Shown here one piece after another: positions 22,345 to 32,969 of a stretch of DNA of 64,000 nucleotides. The stretch lies in NCBI GenBank assembly GCA_021186555.1, contig JAJKFL010000010.1, positions 4,307,085 to 4,371,084 on the forward strand, in the 5' to 3' direction. Each line of letters starts with the position of its first letter. Positions within the stretch are counted from its first letter, which is position 1. The translations under genes and the position numbers were made by a program. This stretch comes from Reticulitermes speratus (taxonomy: Eukaryota; Arthropoda; Insecta; Blattodea; Rhinotermitidae). The notes below the pieces were generated by a model. The model had not been told where the DNA came from. It did no database searches and worked only from the letters and a program-made list of their open reading frames with translations.

Positions 22345-22727
22345 CATGGCTCAACAGCCCTATATGGGCCCGGGCCTCCTCTTGCCTCCTCTTTTCGAGG
22401 TTACTAAGTCGTGCGCATTCGTGGCAGTTGGTGACTGGTCAACTGGCCGCGCTACTGTTTCTATCGATCCTGATGTGCCCGCCAGAGCCATCTGGCAGGC
22501 AGTCAGGAGACTTGGGTGAGAAATGGAGGCAATTTGGCTTACGCAACATTTCTATTCATGCTCGTAAGGTTCTTTTACATGCCGTAAATCTACGACATGG
22601 GACCGACGGCTTTACTTCCCCTCCGAAGGAAGTTGTGCTACGGATTTTTATCGACCTCGGTCGGGATCGAACCCGCGAACCTTGGGTACAGTGGCGAGCA
22701 CGCTAACCACTAGTCCACCGAGGTCGA
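22345..22727 (-). mobile_element. SINE family E
   Basis: tRNA-derived SINE on the minus strand. The head CCTCGGTGGACTAGTGGTTA is A-box-like and GGTTCGCGGGTTCGATCCC is the B box. The body holds CTTCCTTCGGAGGGGAAG (a hairpin) and the 3' end is GGGCTGTTGAGCCATGG. Other copies: 30170-30562, 46020-46430, and truncated 24142-24354. About 380 bp, longer than A to D. Confidence 0.88.
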
Positions 22728-22830
22728 CAATAATATATAATATATAATAAAATAATAATATAATATATAATAAAATATAATAATATATATAAAATATATA
22801 TAAATTTATAATAATTGTATTATTATTCTT
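22728..22830. repeat. (TAATA)n-type A+T low complexity
   Basis: Imperfect TAATATATAATA repeats flank the SINE E copy on its head side. Confidence 0.8.
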
Positions 22831-22929
22831 ATGGCTATTCTTTCTGTGCTTTTTTTTAGCGACCCTGTCAGTGTCAAGACTACATATTTTTTATGATAGA
22901 TGAGTGAATATGAATAAGGAACAGTGGTT

Positions 22930-23035
22930 GAATGCTAATGACAGGGGCAGACTGAAGTAATGGGAGAAAAATACCTGTCTCAGTGCCACTTTGCCCACTT
23001 GAAATCGAACCTGTTCCCCCGCCGTAATATGCCAG
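22930..23035 (-). mobile_element. SINE family A fragment
   Basis: GACAGGGGCAGACTGAAG, GGGAGAAAAATACCTGTC and CAGTGCCACTTTGCCCAC on the plus strand match the reversed body of family A. The head is degenerate. Confidence 0.6.
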
Positions 23036-23816
23036 CAATTCGCTTCCTGTGGGACGTCCTGCTTGTGGCTATTGTTTAGTCATTGTAATGCCTGTCTTTG
23101 TACAGGGTGTTCTGGAGTGGACCAGGTTCACATATCCCATGATTTAATTACGATTCCTCCTGAGGCTGTCTACATCTTCCTTTTGTATGTTATGCGCGTC
23201 GGGATATCACCTTCTAAAATTCTTAGCTGTTCACACTTCATTATTACATCCCACCACTTCTTTCAAGTCTGTAACTCCCGCAGTTGAAATGGCGTCGTTA
23301 AGTAAAGTACATATAAATGAAATCAGAGGTAAGCCTGCAGGGGTCTAGTGTCCCGTCGTGATGAATTGTTTTGGCTTTTGGAAATGACTGTACAGTATAA
23401 GAGTTGTGGTTACTGTAGTCAGTATTGATACATGCATAAATCGTGGTTGTATCTGACCGCGGGATTTGATACAAATCTTATTGGTCGAGGTGGCAAAGGC
23501 TGATCAATGGAGGGTTATGCGCATTTCTGATGGTCAGTAGTGTCCAAACGGCTTTAGTCTGGGCCGGGTTACGTGGTCGACGAAACATAATTGAGGTTGA
23601 CATGCAAAGTGTTTGAATATTGTGCTTCGTATCTCGCAGGTTAGCTAAGAGGTGACAAGATTAACTTGCACGCTGCAGCTGTCTTGTCCAAACATTGGTT
23701 GTGGCTCAGAATTAACGAAAATAGAACCACCAACTGGACAGAATTCTGGAAATTTTCGATCAGCGGTTTTCTTTCCTCATCGTTATAATTTTTACGCTGT
23801 ATAACCACGATATACG
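23036..23816. other. unassigned sequence
   Basis: No family recognised. Confidence 0.5.
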
Positions 23817-23942
23817 ATTCATTCATTCATTCTGTAGTCTGTCTTACGACAGGTCCGTAGCCTCTTCCAAAGCGAGTTCTCCACAGGGTGCGATCTAGTG
23901 CTTCCTCTTTCAATTTCCAGTATCTCTTCTTTTCCTTAAGGT
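23817..23942 (-). mobile_element. LINE2 3' end, 5'-truncated
   Basis: On the minus strand it encodes KLKEEALDRTLWRTRFGRG and GYGPVVRQT, then a (TGAA)n tail seen as ATTCATTCATTCATT at the left edge. Only about 125 bp survive. Confidence 0.82.
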
Positions 23943-24067
23943 CATACGATACTTAGTCAATAAATAATTATTTGTATATATTTCTATTCTTTGTGCAGTA
24001 ACAGAAGTCGTGCAGTTGATACGTAATATTTAACAATGTGACGTCACTCCGAAAACCGAGGCGCCTC

Positions 24068-24411
24068 CACGTTACAAGCTTCTAATTAAAATCTTTACAA
24101 ATGTAAAAATATTGTTTTAAATTAATAATAATAATAATAATTCTTGGCTCAACAGCCCTGTATGGGCCTGGGCCTCCTCTTGCCTCCTCTTGTCGAGGTT
24201 ACTAAGTCATGCGCATTCATGGCAGCTGGTGACCGGCCAGCTAGCCGCGCTTAGTGTTCTATCGATCCTGATGTGCATCTGGCAGGCAGTCAGGAGACTT
24301 GGATGAGAAATGGAGGCAATTTGGCTTACGCAACATTTTTATTCATGCACGTTACACGTTACAAGCTTCTAATTAAAATCTTTACAAATGTAAAAATATT
24401 GTTTTAAATTA
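24068..24411 (-). mobile_element. truncated SINE E bounded by a 57-bp direct duplication
   Basis: SINE E 3' part at 24142-24354 (GGCTCAACAGCCCTGTATGG on plus) lacks the tRNA head. It is flanked by identical 57-bp segments at 24068-24124 and 24355-24411 (both begin CACGTTACAAGCTTC and end GTTTTAAATTA). A duplication this long is far outside the usual SINE range. Confidence 0.85.
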
Positions 24412-24609
24412 CACAGTTAAAATTCTGTCTCGTATTGATAATCACATCGCCATAATTGTAAGACGCAAAATGGCTGTTGCAAGGTATCTGGCTGTTGTAT
24501 ATTGAAGTAGACTGTTATTGGTTAGACTCTGTATTCGAACATTATACTAATATTTACAAGGTTACGCAAAAACCTATTCAGAACGGCTCTGGGACTCACT
24601 CAGCCCACA

Positions 24610-24777
24610 CAGGGGTGCACAAATCCCCCACACCACCCCAAATAGGAGCCACCTTAAAATTCTAGGCGCCACAAGAGTGACATGAAACAAGTTCCATACT
24701 GAGGCCCCACAAATATAAGGCCCCACCGTACAAAATGTCACCTGGGCGACCTGGAGTCCTGGATTTGTGCACCCCTG
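24610..24777. mobile_element. hAT-like MITE, well-preserved ends
   Basis: Left CAGGGGTGCACAAATCCC and right GGATTTGTGCACCCCTG are nearly perfect inverted repeats. The interior GGAGCCACCTTAAAATTC and TAGGCGCCACAAGAG match 18510-18672. No obvious 8-bp duplication flanks this copy. Confidence 0.8.
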
Positions 24778-24789
24778 TAGTACAGGAAG

Positions 24790-25068
24790 CCGGGATAGCT
24801 CGGTACGGTGAGTATGCTGCGGTTTAGACGACCGAGGATTCGTGGTTTGATTCCCAGCAGGAGAAGGAGATTTTGTCTTCTCCGAAACGTCCAGACCGTC
24901 TCTGTGGTCCACATAGTCTCCTATTTAATGGGTACCGGGATCTTTCCCCGGGACAAAAGCGGCTGGAGCATGAAGCTGGATACAGACCCTCCATCTAGTG
25001 CCGAGGACAACAATGAGTGGAGCTGTACCTATACTCCCCCTGTAACGCCTTATTGGCGTGGCAGTGAG
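24790..25068 (+). mobile_element. SINE family C, diverged copy
   Basis: Head GCCGGGATAGCTCGGTACGG, B-box-like TGGTTTGATTCCC, then AATGGGTACCGGGATCTTTC and CTATACTCCCCCTG. More divergent than the other C copies, so possibly a subfamily. Confidence 0.7.
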
Positions 25069-25413
25069 AAACTTACTGTTTTGCACATCACATTCTGACG
25101 TAACTACATTAATACCTGCTGAAGCCTCTCTGTACGAGTGTCGTGTATGGAGCTCGATGCACAGTGTACATGGATCCAATCCTATTATATATATATATAT
25201 ATTATTTATTACTGCAAGTGTGTTTATACCCGGTGGCAGTGGTACTACAGTGACACATAACACAGAATAACATACATCACAAAAAAAAACACACAACACT
25301 CAAACTTACAAAAACAATAAAACACATGCTACAAAAAAGAAGAGTAGCTAGGTCGCATTATAGAGGTTTTGCCATTTGTGGAACAGTTATGTCAATGTAG
25401 AAAAGTTCCAGAG
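25069..25413. other. unassigned sequence with (AT)n
   Basis: A short (AT)n lies near 25187-25204 and A-rich sequence follows at 25275-25340. No gene seen. Confidence 0.5.
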
Positions 25414-25585
25414 CAGTCCCTGTAGTATTTGTGTTGGGCAAATTGGCACTGGGACAGGTTTTTCTCCCAAGTACTTTGGTTTTCCCCCTGTCATTATCAT
25501 TCCACCAGTGGTCCATAATCATATTTCATTCATCTACTATCGAAGCTATGTAATCTTAGCAACTGACAGAGTCGTAAATAAAACA
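25414..25585 (+). mobile_element. SINE family A 3' half
   Basis: GGCACTGGGACAGGTTTTTC, then TTTGGTTTTCCCCCTGTC and a tail GAAGCTATGTAATCTTAGC. The tRNA head is missing. Confidence 0.75.
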
Positions 25586-25688
25586 GTTCGCCCCCTAACA
25601 CTTTAAACTAAGAAAGGTAAAGTGATTTTGCAGTAGCGATATTACATATTCGTGATTAAATCCTTTAACACTACGTTTAACTGATATA

Positions 25689-26320
25689 TATATAAAGACT
25701 CAATCCGTACCGCGCAGTAAACACACTCCGTCCCGGTTATACAAACCAGTCAGTTAATGTTGTACAGTGAAATAATCGCTGTTTGTTCTGAGATCCACAC
25801 AAAACACATAAATACACTGTGTGGGCAGAACGTAGAATTGTTGAATGTTAAACATGATGGTACATATAGTAACCAATGGGATTTAGGTGTGTATATATAA
25901 AGATCCAGTCCGTACCGCGCAGTAAACACACTCCGTCTCAGTTATACAAACCAGTCAGTTAATGCTGTACAGTGAAATAATCGCTGTTTGTTCTGAGATC
26001 CACACAAAACACATAAATACAGTCCGTACCGCGCAATAAAAACACACTCCGTCTCAGTTATACAAACCAGTCAGTTAATGTTGTACAGTGAAATAATCGC
26101 TGTTTGTTGTGAGATCCACACAAAACACATAAATACAGTCCGTACCGCGCAGTAAACACACTCCGTCTCAGTTATACAAACCAATCAGTTAATGCTGTAC
26201 AGTGAAATAATCGCTGTTTGTTCTGAGATCCACACAAAAGACATAAATACATTGTGTGGGCAGAACGTAGAATTTGTGAATGTTAAACCTGGCGGTACAT
26301 ATAGTAACCACTGGGCCCTG
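25689..26320 (+). repeat. two copies of the 114-bp-repeat element with flanks
   Basis: First copy: TATATAAAG at 25689, one 114-bp unit, then flank TGTGGGCAGAACGTAGAATT. Second copy: TATATAAAGA at 25894, three units, then the same flank from about 26245. The spacing of the two starts is about 209 bp. So one element (TATA-like start, variable number of 114-bp units, unique about 75-bp end) is repeated, and the array at 12889-13902 is an expanded version. Confidence 0.85.
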
Positions 26321-27360
26321 AAGGGCTGATAAAATTCACATAGGATACGTTGTTAGGGCATTAAATTTTGGGAAGTTCGCAGTGGGCTTCTCATGTAGGT
26401 AGAATGGGAAGAAGAAATGCACACAACCGTTTAGTGATAAAACGTCTGTGGCAACTGGCGAAGATATATTTTTGTGAGGACGGTTGCGGACATCCGGTTG
26501 GATACAACTGGAACAAGAGAACGTTCTTTTGCGATGTTTCAACTTTTGGTATCGCTGTCAGACATTTGAAAGAATTCATTGAGAAGCCTAGAAAAGGAGT
26601 ACCTAGAAAAGAAAACAAAATTCGTAACTACGATATTATTATTATTATTATTATTTTAGGGAGTAGACATAATAAATGGGCTTTAATTATACATCAATTG
26701 ATTTGGAGAATTTATGATGCTAATTTAATGCATTTACTTGAGGTTTTGTGCATTTTGTGCGTGCTACATGTCTGCATAGCTCCGTCTCCATCTTTATGAA
26801 GCTGGAAAGTGTTGGCTTTAACGACTGTGTGTGGCTTATTAGACACAACCATTCTTTATCAACAGAGAAGCTGTGAATCTAAGACTGACTTTGTGAAACA
26901 CCCTGTACAGAACCAGACTTGCATTAAGTGAATTGTCCCACCGCGGTTTCTCGTGTGATGTCGTGTGGTTGCCCTTTCGTTTCCATGGCGACCAATAACA
27001 CGATTTTATTCCTCCAACCCCCACATGCTAGTGGTGCCCCCCCGGGGGTGTTGTAAATGTTTGAAGGGGGAAAGAAATAGTAGTGGAACTCCACCCCCCC
27101 CCCCCCCACCCCGAATTGACGTCAAAAAGTAGACTCGGAATACTTCAGCGGCGCCCCAACGCGGAATAAATATGATTTGGTGCCAATATACAGTTCCATG
27201 GCAAAGTGCCTTGTGGGCTTTGCGTCATATGAAGTGCATCTAGACACAATTATGTTACAGACGGAAGGACCGAGATTGCCTTGCTAGCTCGGTGTTGTGT
27301 GGCTTTTATGTGTTGTTTATATGACATACATAAAGTGAATACATAATAGGGGAAGAACAT
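26321..27360. other. unassigned; possible LINE scrap and homopolymers
   Basis: At about 26378-26430 WASHVGRMGRRNAH resembles the LINE1 landmark WAGHVARMGE; low confidence. An (ATT)n lies at 26633-26656 and a C-rich run near 27092-27112. The open frame 26368-26799 shows no other motif. Confidence 0.4.
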
Positions 27361-27765
27361 AGGCTGGGGGTGATCCAACAGAGGGTGCTGAGAAAATATT
27401 TGGACTTAAGAGGGGCGAAGTAACAGGAGACTGGAGAAAATTACGTAATGATGAGCTTTATGATTTGTATTGCTCACCGGATATTATTAGGATGATGAAA
27501 CCGAGAATGAGATGGGCGGGGCATGTAGCACGTATGTGGAGAATAGAAATGCAGAGAGGGTTTTGGTAGGGAAACCTGAAAAAAAAGAGACCTCTTAGAA
27601 TACTTAGAACTAGAGGTTAAGATAATATTAAAGTTGATGTGAAAGAAATAGAATATGATTGCGTAAAATTAATTTTGTCTGGCTGACAGGGAAAAATGGC
27701 GGGCTGTTTGGAATATTTTAATAAACTCTCAGGTCCTGTAAAGTCTTTGACTCCTTGACTGTGTC
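27361..27765 (+). mobile_element. LINE1 ORF C-terminal remnant
   Basis: Shows GEEHRLGVIQQRVLRK-like sequence, then RKLRNDELYDLYCSPDIIR, RMRWAGHVARM and a frameshifted VLVGKPEKK tail. These match the C-terminal half of the longer LINE1 copy at 37831-38700. Stops and frameshifts make it dead. 5'-truncated. Confidence 0.75.
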
Positions 27766-27775
27766 CGGAAATGTA

Positions 27776-27902
27776 AAAAAAAAAATTCTGTGACAGTGTC
27801 ATTTTGTCCACCAACGCATCCCGTATGGAATATCCTGGGTTTGAATCTCGAAGTGTCCGGTGAGATCGCGGCGACTAACCGCCTGAGCCATGGCAGGACC
27901 TC
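27776..27902 (-). mobile_element. SINE family A 5' half
   Basis: On the minus strand: TGGCTCAGGCGGTTAGTCGC, degenerate B box, GGACAAAATGACACTGTCAC, then a short poly-A (poly-T on minus). Confidence 0.72.
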
Positions 27903-27905
27903 TTA

Positions 27906-28076
27906 AGGTGGGATGCACAAATTTTTCACCGAACCTAGTAGCAGCTTTAAAATTCTAGAAACCAGAAGTGTGATATGAGGGAAGTTACATACTGACGGCA
28001 CAAAAATATTAGGTGTCATCGTAAAAAAAAAATTAGTCTTCCGGGCGACCTGGCGACGGCGATTGGTGCACCCCTG
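27906..28076. mobile_element. hAT-like MITE, left end mutated
   Basis: Right end GATTGGTGCACCCCTG is intact and the left end GGTGGGATGCACAAAT is altered. The interior CAGCTTTAAAATTCTAG and GGGCGACCTGGCGACGG match the family. Confidence 0.7.
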
Positions 28077-28114
28077 CCCTTAACTGTTTCAATACATGCT
28101 TGTGTTCCATGTAA

Positions 28115-28735
28115 AGCCGGGATTAGACGGCGCGCGGCTCGTCGAGTGAAGTGACGTCACTTGCTCGGCCAACAGATCGGAACAGAAAAGACAATCTTGC
28201 TACACGACGCGGCGCAGCTCGGCAAATGGCGGAACAGCGGCCTTGCTCGGGTAGGTTCGGCTCGGCTTGTGGAATAAGTCATGTTGTTCTATGAACTTAA
28301 AAATGTCCTCGTTTGACCACTCCATTCTAGCCAATACCAATTGTGGGACAGAAACTTTCACTCTTCGCGCACCCCGACAGTAGAAAACAAAGACCAGACC
28401 TAAGTGTATACAGACTTGGACGAGACTGGCTTGGCGCGTAGACTGCAAGCGCCGTGTAGCCGCAACAGCTGCCCGCGCCGAGTCCCTTTGAGGCTCGTGA
28501 GAAAACTGCTTCTGCGGCGATCCAACGAGCCTCGCTCCCCCAATCACAAGCCGCGCCGAGTCCCTTTGAGGATCGTGAAAAAACTGCTTCTGCGGCGATC
28601 CAACGAGCCTCGCTCCCCCAATCACAAGCCGCGCCGCACCAGGCCGGATACACGGCGCGTTTGAATACGATTCTTTGTCAATGACGTCAGTTATGACGTA
28701 AAACGAGCCTAGCCACGCGCCGTCTAATCCCGGCT
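28115..28735 (-). mobile_element. PIF/Harbinger-like non-autonomous element
   Basis: Terminal inverted repeats AGCCGGGATTAGACGGCGCG (left) and CGCGCCGTCTAATCCCGGCT (right), flanked by TAA on both sides, the 3-bp target duplication typical of PIF/Harbinger. The interior keeps a small coding start on the minus strand (28325 down, MEWSNEDIFKFIEQHD) and a G+C-rich 78-bp tandem duplication starting at 28473 and 28551, with a partial third unit at 28629. No DDE transposase is present. Confidence 0.75.
28200..28325 (-). pseudogene. MADF/Myb-like ORF start inside the Harbinger-like element
   Basis: From the ATG at 28325-28323 the reading is MEWSNEDIFKFIEQHDLFHK. W-SNED-x-x-FI-E is how MADF/SANT-like DNA-binding proteins begin, and PIF/Harbinger elements carry such a second protein beside the transposase. 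Only about 20 to 40 residues remain before the sequence becomes unlike the family, so this is a deletion remnant. The longer open frame upstream (to 28625) is the translated 78-bp repeat. The family call rests on one short motif. Confidence 0.5.
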
Positions 28736-29440
28736 TAACAGGTCTGTGTACGTGTGACTTTTAAGTTTTTTCCGTGTAAACAAGGAAACATGGCAAATGC
28801 ATCAATTTCATGTAGAAGCTGAGGATAAATGAGTGTGACGTATGGGCAAATTCTAGCAGGGGCACGGTATCGATGGTGGGGGTTTGTGAGGGAAATGTTT
28901 GCAGAGTAGAGGGAAATTTCACTTTGATCATTATCTACCCTAGGGCCGTCACTCTGTGCCAACTCCCAGTTACTGGTTATGAGGTTAGTTCACAAATATT
29001 TTGGAACCTATAGACAGAATATGACAGAGAAGGAAGGTGGAAAAAAAAAAAAAATTGTAGCTAACGAGGATTGCTAAACACAAGCACACAGACAGACAGA
29101 CGTTTGTCGCAGTATCCAATTAACGATATTAAAACACGTTCTATTCGACCATATCCAATATACAGTAGCCTGTATATTAGGTGGTGTGCTTGCTGGCTGC
29201 CTACATGTAAGGGGAGAACGTGGCATGCTGACAGAAACGTCATATTAAAATTAATTAGAGCGTATTTCACTCTGATGATATTGGAGAGGTGTGTAAAGCA
29301 AGTACCAGGCACATGTTGCAGCAAACAAGGGGGGGGGGGGACATGATGACCAATATGATGTAGTTTTGGGAATGATTTTGAACTCTTCAGCCTACCCAAG
29401 GCACTTACTAACACCATGGATCAAAAATGTTGAGAATCTA
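28736..29440. other. unassigned sequence
   Basis: Homopolymers near 29040-29054 (A) and 29330-29340 (G). No gene or family recognised. Confidence 0.5.
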
Positions 29441-29453
29441 ATACGTCCACAGA

Positions 29454-29707
29454 CCCCCCCGTGGCTCGACAGCCCCTAGTGGGCCTACGCTTCTTCATTG
29501 TCGAGGCTTCACGATCATACTCAGACACACCACACTCGGTAGAACTCCTCTGTACGAGTGATCAGCCCGTCGCAGAGACCTCTACCTGACAACACACAAC
29601 ACTCACAACAGACATCCATGCCCCCCGGCGGGATTCGAACCCGCAATTCCAGCAAGCGAACAGCAGCAGACCCACGCCGTAGGCCGCTCGGCCACTGGGA
29701 TCTGCCA
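29454..29707 (-). mobile_element. SINE family B
   Basis: Minus-strand copy with B box GGGTTCGAATCCC (reversed) and common tail (GGCTCGACAGCCCCTAG on plus). Flanked by ATACGTCCACAGA (29441-29453) and ATATATCCACAGA (29708-29720), a diverged 13-bp target duplication. Confidence 0.88.
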
Positions 29708-29720
29708 ATATATCCACAGA

Positions 29721-30620
29721 TAGATGAGATTTATTTTTCGTTTTATGGAACCCGAAGGATTGTTACCTTGTTCACCAGACCCTGCCTTCGTCCAGATGAA
29801 TCCAGTCTACCCAATCCCATACTGTTTATTCCTATGTATCCTCTCATTTACTTGTAGATCTATCAAATGTTCTTTTTCCTTCAGATTTCGCCACCGAAAC
29901 CGTGTATTTGTTTTAGTCTGTCCTATGTATGCCACATGCCCTGCCCATCTCATCTTCTTTGATTACCCGAATAATGTTTGCTGAGAGTAATACAATGAAG
30001 CTCCACATTATGCAATTGGCTCCGTGTTACTTTTTTTCCGCACTGAGGGTAAAATATCTTGCTCAGCACCTTATTCTTCAACACCTTCAGCCTCTGTTCT
30101 TCCCTTAATGTGAGAGACCAAGTTTCACACCCATGTGCGTGTTATAATAATAATAATATTATATAATAATAACCATGGCTCGACAGCCCTATACGGGCCT
30201 GGGCCTCCTCTTTCCGAGGTTACGTGGTCTGCGCATTTGTGGCAGTTCGGAGACCAGCCGACTGGCTGCGCTGTTCAACTCAATCCTGAGGTGACCGCCA
30301 GAGCCATCTGGCAGGCAGTCAGGAGACTTGGGTGAGAAATGGCCGCTAAATTTAGCTTACGAAACATCTCTATTCATGCCCGTAAGGTTCTTTTACATGC
30401 CGTAAATCTACAACATGGGACCGACGGCTTTACTTCCCCTCCGAAGGAAGTGGTGCTCCGGATTTTTATCACCCTTAAAAATCCATCGCCCTCGGTCGGG
30501 ATCGAACCCTCGAACCTTGGGTCCAGTGGCGAGCACGCTAACCACTAGTCCACCGAGGTAGACATGTGCGTGTTATAGTGCTTAGAAATGCGTACGATAT
30601 TTCAGTCTCAGAAACTAAAG
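29721..30620 (-). mobile_element. LINE1 remnant interrupted by SINE E
   Basis: On the minus strand: GCETWSLTLREEQRLKV-like sequence (near 30070-30135), then IIRVIK and a 3' region with GGGTTCCATAAAACG as in other LINE1 copies. The part upstream of GCETW continues beyond the SINE E at 30147-30562 (about 30578-30620). Many frameshifts. Confidence 0.65.
30147..30562 (-). mobile_element. SINE family E inserted in LINE1
   Basis: Near full-length minus-strand SINE E with (TAA)n-like tail sequence at 30147-30172. A perfect 15-bp duplication, CATGTGCGTGTTATA, lies at 30132-30146 and 30563-30577. Removing SINE plus one duplicate restores the LINE1 order, so this SINE is younger than the LINE1 copy. 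Confidence 0.92.
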
Positions 30621-31022
30621 GGGAAAAAACCACATTGGAAAATGTAAGCACAGATGGAAAGATGAATAAAAATGTAAGTATGGAAATGGGGTGTGTAAAC
30701 GTGGGATGGATCAAGCTGATGTCCAAAAGAAGAATCTCTTGAAATGAATAATTAGTCATTTTGACATTATGTCATTTTGACGTTATGTCATTTTGACGTT
30801 ATGTCATTTTGACTTATGTATTCCGTGCATTTTGATTGAATTAAATTTTTCATTCGTGACACCAATAAATGCACTTTTGATATATACAAATACAGTTTTA
30901 CACCGCTCCTACATGAAATACTTTTGTAATGTGTTATATTTTAGTAAGTTTTAAATCTTGTCGTAGAGCTCCCAGAGGATCATGTGACTCCGAAACATTT
31001 AGGAGCCATACAAATTTGTATA
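30621..31022. other. unassigned, with a short tandem repeat
   Basis: Between about 30762 and 30818 four units of roughly 15-16 bp, GTCATTTTGACGTTAT, run in tandem. Each contains an inverted GTCA/TGAC. Nothing else recognised. Confidence 0.6.
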
Positions 31023-31024
31023 TA

Positions 31025-31102
31025 CAGAGTATACACAAAAGAATGGTGCGGTTTATATGTATATATACATATAATCCGCACCATTCTTTTGTGTATACCC
31101 TG
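31025..31102. mobile_element. palindromic mini-MITE with mariner-type ends
   Basis: Nearly the whole element is two facing terminal repeats: CAGAGTATACACAAAAGAAT, then GGTGCGGTTTAT, a short A+T centre, and the inverse ending CCCTG. Flanked by TA. The ends match those of the 573-bp element at 57328-57900 and of 39177-39244. Confidence 0.85.
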
Positions 31103-31104
31103 TA

Positions 31105-31814
31105 TATATCAAAGATGCATTTGTTGGTGTCATGAACGCACAATTTATTTGTATAATTAATCATTGAGGTCGACGGGAAATTGATCAACCAGATGAATAA
31201 CTGTCGGGGTCTGGTCTGTGTTATTAGAACCAAAATTTTGTATGCACTTTCAATTTTTCACACGCTTTCTATACGCTCTAGGAAGGAATCTGTTTCTTTG
31301 AATTTGAATAAGTGAAGGAGGCACTGGACATGCAGAAAGCGTATGGGAAATGAGAAATAGATTTATTTTGGTGGGAAACCTGAACGTATTTTTGGGTACA
31401 TTATTAAGATGAATCTCAGAAGAAAAATGTGTTTTGATGAGGGCTGGGTTCGTTGCTCAAAAGGGGTCCGTTGTGAATTATTGTTACGAATTTTTGGACC
31501 ATAAAAAGGGGCTACACGATATTTGAGTTTCTCACAACCATGTTGCTGAATGTTCATGTCTCGTGGGACGTGACGCTGTGTCGACTGGTAAATAGTAACT
31601 GACGTTTCGGAGTATCACGCTGATTTTATCTTCGGGTCAAGCAGTATAAGAAGATTCTTCTTGGGCTGCTTCAATCTGAACCTGAAGTTACTGTGATCGT
31701 TGGTAATGTCGATAAATGTTTACCAATCAAAACGTCGCAAGATTCCCGTGGACTTCAGTCTTCAGGGGAGACTTAAGTACTTCGAAGTTATTATTATTAT
31801 TATTATTATATTAT
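31105..31814. other. unassigned sequence
   Basis: At about 31590-31640 the minus strand reads CCGAAGATAAAATCAGCG, then TCCGAAACGTCAGTTAC, a hammerhead-like layout with a mutated core (CCGAAGA) and no helix II pairing. (ATT)n at 31789-31815. Confidence 0.45.
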
Positions 31815-31930
31815 TATGGGTACACAAATCTTGGGCCCAGGGTCTACCGGGCAATAAAGTTTGCACGGTGGCTCCTCATATCTGTGGGTGCTTAGTATGG
31901 AACTGACTACATATTACCCTTCTGGCAAAT
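31815..31930 (-). mobile_element. hAT-like MITE fragment
   Basis: GGGTACACAAATCTTGGGCC and CGGTGGCTCCTCATATCTG match the reversed family interior. Only one end is present. Confidence 0.45.
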
Positions 31931-32221
31931 TGAAGTTTGGTGTGGCTGCTACATTTTTGGAAATTTTTGTCCACACCTGCTCCTTCTCTTCATAATCATC
32001 TCGAGAATTCCTCTTTCCATTAGCCCTGAAACCTGAATGTTTCGGCAGTTTTGTGTCCGTGCAGAACGTAACGTCTCACTGCACTCAAATTACTCGTAAC
32101 ACTTTTCAGTACGAAACTGATTACCTGAGTCAAGATTTCTGGATATTAAGTAACGAGGAACTTTGTGCTTTATATATCACCTAACATTATTTGGCAGGAA
32201 GGTAAATTTGTCCCCCTAACA

Positions 32222-32630
32222 TGCTGTGGAAGCATATAGGGGGTTGGAGGTATAGTTCTACCCTTTATTTACCTTCGGCGTTAGATAGGGGTGGGTAGTC
32301 AACTCCACGCACCGGCCGCTTTATCCCCGGCAAAGTGTCGGCACTCATCGATTAGGAAAATGGGTGGTCCCCAGGCCCAACTGGACGGGTTTGCATAGAA
32401 GAATATCTGCCCTCATCGGGGTTCGAACCCGGGAACTTCCAGCCATATAGCGAGTCGCTATACCGAACTTATGGGTAACAAGGACTGTTTCCCTCGGGGT
32501 AAATCAGTCGGTGCATGATGCTAAACAATCATCTCCATCTATTTCCAAGGTCAAATATGCTTGGAGGTAGAGGTCCTCTGCCCTTACGCCTTTATGGCAT
32601 TGACAGGGAGAAGTTTTCCTTCACCTTTCG
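32222..32630. mobile_element. two abutting SINE family C copies in opposite orientation
   Basis: 32222-32465 is a minus copy: plus strand reads GGAGGTATAGTTCTACCC, then GGGGTTCGAACCCGGG and GCGAGTCGCTATACCGA. From about 32466 a plus-strand 3' half follows: GGGTAACAAGGACTG, CGGTGCATGATGC, GCCTTTATGGCATTGACAG. Both are diverged. Confidence 0.65.
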
Positions 32631-32926
32631 ATTTAGAAAAATCTTGACCTATCCAAGGAACAACGTAGTCACCCAGACAGGCTGATGTGTGCGCGTGAAA
32701 CGCATTGTGTTGCTGCAGCGAGATCAAATTCTTACACGTAACTTGCGCTTGCTATAATGAGGCGCGGTGCATTTGGACGGCTCGTTTATTGTATCCTCTA
32801 AACGCCCTCAAATGGCCATTCTAACAGAACTGAGCAGGTAATTGTATGATTAGTTGCGAGTATAGTACAGTTCCAGGGACTGTAGTAGATTTTGTGGCAT
32901 ACCCTGTTCACATTTGGAAATATTAT
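32631..32926. other. unassigned sequence
   Basis: Nothing recognised. Confidence 0.5.
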
Positions 32927-32969
32927 ATATATACATATCTGTATTATATATATATATATATATATATAT
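32924..32969. repeat. (AT)n microsatellite
   Basis: Interrupted AT dinucleotide runs directly before the LINE1 remnant. Confidence 0.85.

Noticed and set aside
26368-26799. 143-codon open frame as a gene
   Set aside because: Only a short LINE-like motif (WASHVGRMG) is recognisable and it runs through an (ATT)n.
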